DNA of 64,000 nucleotides from Muricea muricata (taxonomy: Eukaryota; Cnidaria; Anthozoa; Malacalcyonacea; Plexauridae): the NCBI GenBank assembly GCA_963855995.1, contig OY979720.1, positions 4,218,501-4,282,500 on the forward strand, in the 5' to 3' direction. Positions 56,501 to 64,000 of this stretch are shown here, piece by piece. Numbering within the stretch: the stretch's first letter is position 1; each line of letters begins with the position of its first letter. Under the pieces are notes generated by a model, which made no database searches, was not told where the DNA came from, and was given only the letters and a program-made list of their open reading frames with translations. The position numbers were made by a program, and so were the translations under genes.

Positions 56501-58597
56501 CCCCGTTTTACCATCATACATGAAAAGCTACAGAATAAATAATTAAAAATAAGTTGGTAAAAATATCACAGATAAATTCATTGAATAGCTAAAGCATGTC
56601 TGAATAGTATTTAGACATCACTTACTTTGCCGCTACTAGATCCAGTTACATATCGTTCACCATTTGGTGAGAATCTGGCAACATTGACGAAATTTGTCTG
56701 CTCCTAAAATACAGATTAATACCACAACTGTTATACACATAGCTACAAATAGTTTACCGGTACCATGCAGTTAAAGTTGGTTTAAAGTTTTTTATCAACA
56801 CCTTGTTTCCAAACTTAAGTTTAAATGGAGGCCCTTCATAGAAACCGCAAGTGAAGTCTTCACTTGCAGTGATAACACGGAATGGCCGAGTTTGTTTGTA
56901 GTCAACTGTGTTCACAAGTTTTGCATGACCCATCATTTGACCCACTCCTGACCCAGTGTCTACAAGAAAAGCATGTGCAAACCTGAAAAGCAATATTAAA
57001 TATTGTGAGAATATTACATTAATAAATGTAGGGATATTTCCAAGCATTTTTGTCTCTTACCGCCTACTTTTTTGGAGAAGTTTGAGTTTTTTAAGAAAGG
57101 AATATATTTTTGGTCGGCATTTGGGCACAAGTATCCCTGGGTTCAATAATGAGAATAGCAATATACACACTAAATTGCATGCATAAATATACAAGTTTTT
57201 ACTACTGTAAACTGGTAGTAGAAAGGTGCTTGAAAATATCCCTGATATAGTGGTGACAATGTTCTGGGCTGCAAATAATTTTTTTGCTTGTGAAGACAAG
57301 TGTCTGGCAAAAATATAAATTGGTCAGACAATTTGTCATTCTTGTCGCCTATGTTTTCTAGATGCAGTAAATCTATACAGTAACTCACTGACACTAATTT
57401 GCAGCCCCGATATTTAAACTAGCACAGAACAGTAAATACAAAAGGTCATCTTTGGTGATTTTCGCATTAGCTCTGTCTGTTGTGATTCGTCACTTAGCTA
57501 GTGCCCTGAACAAATTAACCATTCACCCCCTGGAAGTATTAAAAATGGTATGTTTCAAGGGGTGAATGCTTCTGTTTAGTGCACTTGCTAGTGACAAATA
57601 GCACTTATGTTAAAATCACTGAGGATAACCTGCATTAGCTCTTCTATGAAACTAGTATCACATATAGTAAGTCAGTATAGACAGCATATTAAATGATGAA
57701 GCATTAAGAATCACACTCACAATCCTCTGCCTTCTCCTCCAACTGCAATTCTTTTACTATCCGGTGACCAAGCAATGTCCTTTATGGCACCCCCCAGAGG
57801 CTGATATTCTGCTTTTATGGGATGTTCTTTTTGGGTTGTATCCCAGATCCTTACTTTTCCAGCAGCATCTGATAATGAACAATATATATAAATACCTAAC
57901 AGTACCAAGCATCATCATGTCAACAACATTTTGCAAACAAGCTTGCATTACATTTGCATTTATATTGCATTGCTCTCATTCGCTGATGTTTTAGTCATCT
58001 GAAACAGGAACGAAAGTTGACATACACTTGTCTGGTCTTATTGGGAAAGGAGAAAGCCTGTATGTGCTCTGTGTGTGTACTGTATGTGTATATTAGAAAA
58101 CATTTTTACTGTCTGAGACAACAATAATGTCTGACATAGTAAAGCTGTATAAATACAGGAAATTTGCTGAGTTCTATCAAACCATGTTAAAGATGGCTTG
58201 ATAGTACTCAACAAATTTCCTGTATTTATATAATAAATGTTTGCTGATATAAAAAACAATTAGTCTTAAATAATTTTTGCTGAAAGAACAGATATCTAGT
58301 CTTTAATTGTGCCAGTCTTTTGAAATTATTTCTACCCTTCATGGAAATTTGTATGAAGAGCTATTAACTATTGTCATACCTCCTGAACAGATGTAAAAAC
58401 CACTTGGAGCATAGCAAGCTGCAAACACCTCCTGAGCATGTTCAGTGTACACATCAGCAATGATTGGATTCTTCATGATCATAGCAAAGTATAATTAACA
58501 CAGTCAAACATTTCTGCAAGGCTAAATGTCATACGTTATGGTAAGCTACTGACGGCTCTTTTCCTTTGTGTCAGGTAGGCAAGCCTTTACAGACAAG

Positions 58598-58688
<91 letters not shown>

Positions 58689-59981
58689 GTACCTGCTTGG
58701 AAGCATGATTTCCATTGCCTAATATAAACTATGTATGTTTGACTAAAGAACAATGGGAATTGCTTCAACAGAAAGTTTTCTATAGAAAACCTGGGCCAAT
58801 TATAGAATACTCTACCAAGTAACAGCTTGCTTTATTCTCACTTCATAACAAGCTTCATTACTTTCCCTATATGGGTATACTTTGGTAGAGGTTTTTTGAG
58901 TGGACAAGGCATGTATGTATAAAGTACATAACAAGTTTTGTTGCTAACATGCTGCCAGATCATGTGGGCATGTAGCAATGTTTCTTGTCAGAGTATTCTA
59001 TAATTTTACTGAAAACCTTTGTCTAATTGGGGAAAATGTCTGAGGAGGTGTTGCAATACCCTTACAGACACCAACTTGTAACAATTTCATTCATAGTCCC
59101 TAACGGAACACAAAAAAATCATCCACAGGCTATATTAATGGTCTATAGTGCAGCAATGCACCTATCAATGTCTTTCTCTGCCAGGGGAAGTGTGGGCATA
59201 AGTAAGGGCTACTAAGATTTTAAAATGTTTTTGCCAATAAAATGTCAACATCCTCTGGTTATATGCCTGTACTCTTCCTGCGAGGGAAAGACATTGATAG
59301 GTGCATAAGCTATAAATGTAGACTTTTCTGAAACTTTTCACATTTCCTGAGCTAGCCACAAAATTCTCCAGATTTATATAATTAAAATAGATTATCCATT
59401 AATAATATAGCACTCCTATGTCCAAATAACCCCTCCCTCTATGAAGTCATTTAAAGTAACCATTTATAAACCAGGAAACAGTTTATAAATAAATTAAAAT
59501 GCCCCTATACTCGTGGATGAACGTCCATACATCTCCCGACAAAACAAGTTAACGTCTAGCACAGACAGATAGCCACTGTCTTACGCAAGTCATAAATAAC
59601 ACTGACTTATAAAAGAACAGCTGAAATACCTCCACATCTCTAATAATAACACCTTTATTATGGGAATACAGCATATATTTTCCCTTTGGATCGCTTTTGA
59701 TGCAAAGCCTGCGGCCTCTTGTGGTGCGAGGCAACGCACAAAACGTGTATTCTTAAAAGAAATATAGGAAAATTTTAGTATTTGTCCTTGCAGTAACACA
59801 CGCAGTTTCAACCGAGCATTGCAAACAGCAGTTTTCAAACTACTATAAACACTGCGCCGGTTCGCATAATCTGTGTGTTTAATCTTAGTAAAAGCTGTTC
59901 AAAATCGACATTGTAAAGCATTACATGCAAGCAAAGCAACACAGAAAGCAACACAAGTTACTTACTTAAGCTGTATGACAT
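53539..59981 (-). CDS. WDR1: WD repeat-containing protein 1 / actin-interacting protein 1
   Basis: AIP1/WDR1 cooperates with cofilin to disassemble actin filaments in the cytosol; it folds as two seven-bladed propellers. Sixteen exons, all GT..AG and in phase: 59966-59981 (ATG), 59630-59751, 58380-58470, 57721-57868, 56802-56982, 56626-56703, 56450-56527, 56179-56270, 55890-56031, 55741-55822, 55433-55586, 55227-55314, 54728-54838, 54239-54412, 53749-53893, 53539-53648; 603 residues (human 606). Landmarks: [183 protein letters not shown]. Complete. The first coding exon is only 16 nt. Introns hold many hairpin repeats, one 13 bp from a donor site. Confidence 0.97.
54028..54226. mobile_element. 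MITE next to the WDR1 exon-14 donor
   Basis: Inverted ends AAGGCCCTGTCACATGATGC and (inverse) AAGGCCCTGTCATAAGGTGC continue through AATTTTTCTTGCAACTTG and AATTCTACTCTT, about 60 bp of TIR. It ends 13 bp from the 3' border of exon 54239-54412. Confidence 0.85.
57486..57598. mobile_element. Short inverted-repeat element in WDR1 intron
   Basis: TTCGTCACTTAGCTAGTGC...ACCATTCACCCC is mirrored by GGGGTGAATGCTT...GTGCACTTGCTAGTGACAAA. A half copy is at 43278-43320. Confidence 0.7.
58148..58231. repeat. Hairpin in WDR1 intron
   Basis: TATAAATACAGGAAATTTGC...GTTCTATCAA mirrored by TTGATAGTACTCAAC...AAATTTCCTGTATTTATA; 84 bp, palindromic MITE-like. Confidence 0.75.
58599..58685. repeat. (TA)n microsatellite
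   Basis: About 43 uninterrupted TA dinucleotides in WDR1 intron 2. Confidence 0.97.
58797..59007. mobile_element. Inverted-repeat element in WDR1 intron 2
   Basis: Ends CAATTATAGAATACTCT and AGAGTATTCTATAATTTT. The interior AT-rich sequence has ATAACAAGCTT / ATAACAAGTTT motifs. Boundaries approximate. Confidence 0.55.
59157..59306. mobile_element. Inverted-repeat element in WDR1 intron 2
   Basis: ATGCACCTATCAATGTCTTT CTCTGCCAGG is mirrored by CTGCGAGGGAAAGACATTGA TAGGTGCAT; 150 bp, non-coding. Confidence 0.75.
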
Positions 59982-61551
59982 CCTGACAAGAAGAACCAAA
60001 CGTTACTTCTGCAAATCGTTTAGAAAACTTGACAGTATAAACCCCTTCTTGTCCAGACGTGAGGCGTAGACCTGTTGTCTCGACTTCCGCTAATGACGTC
60101 ACTGTCATGCTGTCTTCCAAAAAATGCCATATTTGGAAAATAAACACAGCCTTTTTTGACTGTTCATGATATTAAATTTTCCTTATACTTCATACGTTAA
60201 AATAAATATTAGGTAATTAGTTATTTATGGTCAATGCATCACACAAATAGAGACATCTTAAAACTTATAGCAAATAGTAAGTTTGTTCAATTTTCACCTT
60301 CCTGGAAGGCAATTCTCTCAAATTCCAACAACCGAAACTCATAAAGGACTGGTTCTATTTTGAGTCAAAACATTATTAAGTTATTCATAGCTGAACAATT
60401 GATCGTGGGACTTGATATCGTGGGACTTGATAATAAGAGGTTCGAACAGGCAAGCCCTTCTTATCTGTTCTTTTTCCAGAAAAGGTTCGTATCTGCGGAA
60501 ACGAGGCCAAAAGGTCAAGAAGAGCAATACATTTTAAGATACAGATACTGTTTTAGACTTTCAAGGTTGGTAACGTTGGTAACGGAATCGAGAGAGCGTG
60601 CAACGGAAACAATTTTCTTCGAATTTGTACCGTGGAATTTAAAACAAAATTCGCGTAGTGGATACTCGGTGGTGTTTCTCTGAGAAAAAATGATATTTTT
60701 AAGTTTTGAGTCCGCTTCTCTGGGCACCTCATCAAATGATTATTAGTTTGCATTCTAAAACAAAACCAGAGCTGAGAAACAACCTTAAGGAAGACCATTT
60801 CAGGTGCAAAACGAGAATATAGAATCTTTATTACGGCAAATTAACAAAAAGGACTTGATAAAATGTTTAAGATTACTTGATATAAAAAAAATACAGGCAA
60901 TAGTACAGCCACCTCTGAAACTACAACCTGTTTTGAAGAAATAATGGCTGGCAAGCAGCCCAAATTGTTTTTGTTAAAGCGTCTTTACAAAACCAATGTT
61001 AAAAAGCTATTCGACAGAGGAAATTATCATCAAAGAACAGTGAGACATCACAATAACGATGTCATCCCACTAATAGATATGCAAATTCTGAAGACTGCTT
61101 TCTTAAAGTTTTAAACTAAATACAAATACTATATATTAACATTTATTCCCGAACATAACATACACATGTACAAGATCAAACGTCCCATTTTTTTGTTACT
61201 GTACATTATCGATAAATATACGAAGTCACTATACCTACCCTACACTCTAGGGTAAAAGGCACGGGCAACTATAACTAGCGAACAGAAATCCATTTTCCTG
61301 TTTTAAGTTACATATATCTTTTATTTTCCTTTATGATACTTGTTGAAACCTTGTACTCGTGTTTAGCAAAGAGAATAAGTTTACCAGAAATTTTGAAATA
61401 AGGCCAATTTCATGAGGCATTTTTAATAGTTCAGATTTCTATTTTAACTGCAGATTTCTATTTGACAATGGACAACTTGTGTAATAGACTAAAGGTCGAA
61501 CTAGGCAGGAAGAACAAGATTTTTTACTTCGGCTTGAAAAAGCATCTTAAA
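59982..61551. other. WDR1 5' region and intergenic DNA
   Basis: Right next to the WDR1 start this should hold its 5' UTR and promoter; an AATGACGTCAC CRE-like motif lies at about 60092-60102. Overlapping open frames on both strands near 60360-60800 show no family resemblance. Confidence 0.4.
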
Positions 61552-61722
61552 ATTAGTAGAACTGCAAAGTTTCGTAGCGAAATGTCGCAAAATACGTAAA
61601 ATTTAACCCTGCGAATTTGCAAATTTTGTATCATATATTTGTATTACGCGAGGAAACTTGGCAGGGCTATATTTTTTGGTATTTTAAAACATTTTGCCAC
61701 CAAACTCTGCAATTCTACTAAT
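61552..61722. mobile_element. MITE with about 33-bp imperfect TIRs
   Basis: ATTAGTAGAACTGCAAAGTT TCGTAGCGAAATG pairs with the inverse of the right end ATTAGTAGAATTGCAGAGTT TGGTGGCAAAACATT. 171 bp, non-coding. Confidence 0.7.
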
Positions 61723-62030
61723 CTTATGATCCTCTTTCTAGCTGTGATAAAAGATTTTGTTCTTTTTGTATAGATCGAATGTTAGTCTGTTATGCAAATT
61801 TTCCATTAATGCCAGGTCACCTTTCCTATACGTACAAGCCAATATTATGGCCTATGATACAAATATATATTTAAAACATAAACTGAGCTTGTTACAATGG
61901 CTACTACCAAAAACTTCAGATGAGAATTAACTCGAGATTCATTCCAATCTATCACACCCTTCAATTCCAGGAACAGTCACAATTGGAGGTCTATTTCAAG
62001 CAGTTACATATCCACATATATATGTATTTT

Positions 62031-64000
62031 TCAGATGACGGAGACATCAGTTTCGAGAGTCATGTAGCCCTAAAAAATATTGTCAAGTTTACAACGTATA
62101 CATGAATGTTTATTCTTGTAACGATCTTTCAAAACAATAGCAATAGATACTCCGGGCGGAAATCTTAACTTCGTTAGAAATATCAAAGTCCAGACAACAA
62201 CTGTAACTGTTTTTCTGTAACCGTTTTTTTGTAACCTTAGAATTTTGTGCTTTACATATAAGCTTTTGTACATATTATAATACCTTAATTGCTCTGAAGA
62301 TGTTGCAAGTATAGCAACGAAACGTTAGCTTCATTAAATATTTTTCAAAAAATTTGTTTTGTTCAGTTATGTTATGGCTCTATTTAAAGTTGTTGTCTGG
62401 GCTTTGATATTTCTAACGAAGTGAATGTTTATCTTGCACTAAAAGCAGGAAACTGTATACAACTACAGCAATTTGCGTCCAAGCACTAAGCGCAAATATT
62501 TTTGCGAGTTTTTTTTACGTTTGTAACGTGAAGTTCGACCGTTTGAAACGGAAGCTAGCATTTAAATGCAAAAAGCCGCTGCAAATGTCATGTTATGTTG
62601 ATTCACGTTTTATCATTTTGTTACAAAACATGCCAATTTCGTGGCGTAAAAGCTTGTTTAGGATTTTAAATGATACAAAAGTGATAACTGAACTTGTAAA
62701 TAATCGTTTCTAACACGTCAAACGTTTTTTGTCTTGTAGACTTTTGTTGGGCATTAATGAATTCACCAGAAAAAACTTGCGTATCTTTTCGCTAATTCTA
62801 AGCCCGTTCCCTCTACCTCCTGCCTACGGAACAGATGCTGAAGATAATATGAGCTACAGATTAATTATTTTCCAACTACGAAAAAATCTAACTCATAGTT
62901 TGATATAGCCCCAAATACTAACGCATTCAATGCACATTACCTCTCCATACGTTATCTTTGGCTTCGCTAGTTGAAATGTTTCTGACAGCGGTAAAGGAAT
63001 TTCCATTGCTAAGGAAGAAGCGAAGAATATAATGCCACAAAGACAAAAAGGGTTTATAAACATTAAAAATCAAGCAACAAATAAGCTTGCGCAGAAGAAT
63101 TTTTCATCCATATTCATTATTCAAGTATTCTCCGCCTGCATGTTCTAATTTCTGTTCATTATTATTGAAACTTTTCTATTATTTCTTTACCTGAAATACC
63201 ATTTTCTAAAAGTTTTTCAATTTGTTCTTTTACAATTCTTTTCATCTCTGGGATTCTTCCCTGCGTGAATGATGAAACATGGAAACAAGATGTTAACTCG
63301 GTTAGAGACTTGGAGAAGGAAAACGCAAGAGAATTTACAATAAATAAATGGAATGATCAAACGGAATGGAAAAGTGTGTGTTAGTTATTTGTCATTTTAT
63401 CTGTTTCATTCACAAGTAAACAAACTTGAACAGAAGAATTTATAAATGTACCGGTAATGCTGTGTACAGGGATTGGTTCGTAACTCTGGTAATGATCCTA
63501 AAGACAGAAAGACGTGGATTATGTTAGCCACCAACTGTTTACAAACAAGATATTAAACAACTACGAGTGTAAACCGTACTTCAAGTCAGAGATCTTTGTG
63601 TTTAGATTCGTTCCATTCAAAATCGGAATAGCAGTTGCAGTCACGTTCTGAAATGAAAATTAAACTAAATAAATTTCATTTGTTCATTAAATACATATAG
63701 CTGCTTCCTGATTATTAGGAAAAGACTGAGAATGCTAAAAATGAAAACTGATTCTGACTCAAAACGTGTAATTCGACGATACAGGACCATGTTGACCCCT
63801 TTTCACCTACTTGAACAATCTTAGCTGCATGACAAAGTTTTGAAATACTTATAGGTTGCAGGAAAGTCGAACAATGGCAAAATATGCACAATAGCTAGCA
63901 AACAGTAGTTTGTTAACGAGCCCAAATAGTCGTACTACGAACCGTTTCAAGATTCACCCACTGTTTTATGTTACCAGGTAATACCACACTGATCTCTGCA
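62031..64000 (-). CDS. BPI/LBP/CETP-family protein, 3' part (gene continues past window)
   Basis: Last six exons of a bactericidal/permeability-increasing-protein family gene: secreted, boomerang-shaped proteins binding lipids or LPS. Exons in transcript order: 63943-64000 (cut by the window edge), 63580-63647, 63452-63497, 63191-63260, 62941-63008, 62031-62069 (stop 62031-62033). All are GT..AG with consistent phases, about 115 residues. Readable blocks: EISVVLPGNIKQWVNLET, TATAIPILNGTNLNTKISDL, RVTNQSLYTALPGRIPEM, KRIVKEQIEKLLENGIS, MEIPLPLSETFQLAKPKI, TYGEGYMTLETDVSVI-stop. A PLPL segment before a short strand pair, then a GYxxLxTDV terminus, is how the C-terminal barrel of this family ends. 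The family call rests on this terminal part only; the signal peptide and N-terminal barrel are outside the window. The last intron holds a large inverted repeat. Confidence 0.7.
62168..62422. mobile_element. Inverted repeat in last BPI-family intron
   Basis: ACTTCGTTAGAAATATCAAA GTCCAGACAACAACT is mirrored by AGTTGTTGTCTGGGCTTTGA TATTTCTAACGAAGT, a near-perfect 35-bp pair around a 185-bp loop. The loop carries a hammerhead-like core at 62294-62323. Confidence 0.75.
62294..62323 (+). ncRNA. Hammerhead-ribozyme-like core (degenerate?)
   Basis: CTGAAGA (CUGANGA box), stem II GTTGC / GCAAC with loop AAGTATA, then GAAAC. Boxes and stem are in the hammerhead order, but one extra U follows CUGAAGA, and stems I and III with a cleavage site were not convincingly found. 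Such cores occur in Penelope-like elements. Likely a relic. Confidence 0.3.
62424..62940. other. Intron DNA of the BPI-family gene
   Basis: The 61-residue plus-strand frame at 62528-62713 (basic, no domain) is unrecognised and probably fortuitous. Otherwise nothing visible. Confidence 0.4.

Noticed and set aside
1..64000. CRISPR arrays, operons, prokaryotic-type genes
   Set aside because: Direct repeats are contiguous satellites without unique spacers; the genes are spliced and eukaryotic.

Overview
This is eukaryotic nuclear DNA, AT-rich, with long stretches of non-coding sequence and intron-rich animal genes. GT..AG introns of roughly 80 bp to 1.9 kb, a 16-exon WDR1, a 10-exon CHMP7 and very many short terminal-inverted-repeat (TIR) elements fit a marine invertebrate, most likely a cnidarian. 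That placement is inferred from gene architecture and repeat style, not from a marker gene.

Layout. 1-6.8 kb: repeats plus two divergent small single-pass membrane proteins (3411-3584 minus, 5669-5851 plus) that look like paralogues. 7.2-11.5 kb: a KLHDC1/KLHDC2-type kelch gene (minus), whose C-terminal part I could not find. 12-20 kb: TIR elements and several sets of tandem duplications that include exon-like pieces, possibly one rapidly changing plus-strand transcript. 20.5-26 kb: two TIR elements, then a foldback-like structure (21734-25396) with inverted arms of 15-bp minisatellite. It encloses a dead Tc1-type transposase, a 5'-truncated LINE and a 550-bp (ACAAC)n tract; a tyrosine-recombinase relic follows. 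26.26-32.19 kb: a large inverted duplication with two 610-bp TIR elements in its loop. 32-42.6 kb: SINE-like pieces, TIR elements and AT-rich DNA without recognised genes.

42.8-64 kb is gene-dense: a SWIM zinc-finger gene of unknown function (minus), CHMP7 (plus, head-to-head with it), WDR1/AIP1 (minus, tail-to-tail with CHMP7), and the last six exons of a BPI/LBP-family gene (minus) running off the right edge. These genes act in unrelated processes (nuclear-envelope ESCRT-III, actin disassembly, lipid or LPS binding, possible nucleic-acid binding), so the neighbourhood is not an operon or pathway cluster.

Exon limits were read by eye from splice signals, reading phase and recalled family sequence. 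No alignment or search was run.
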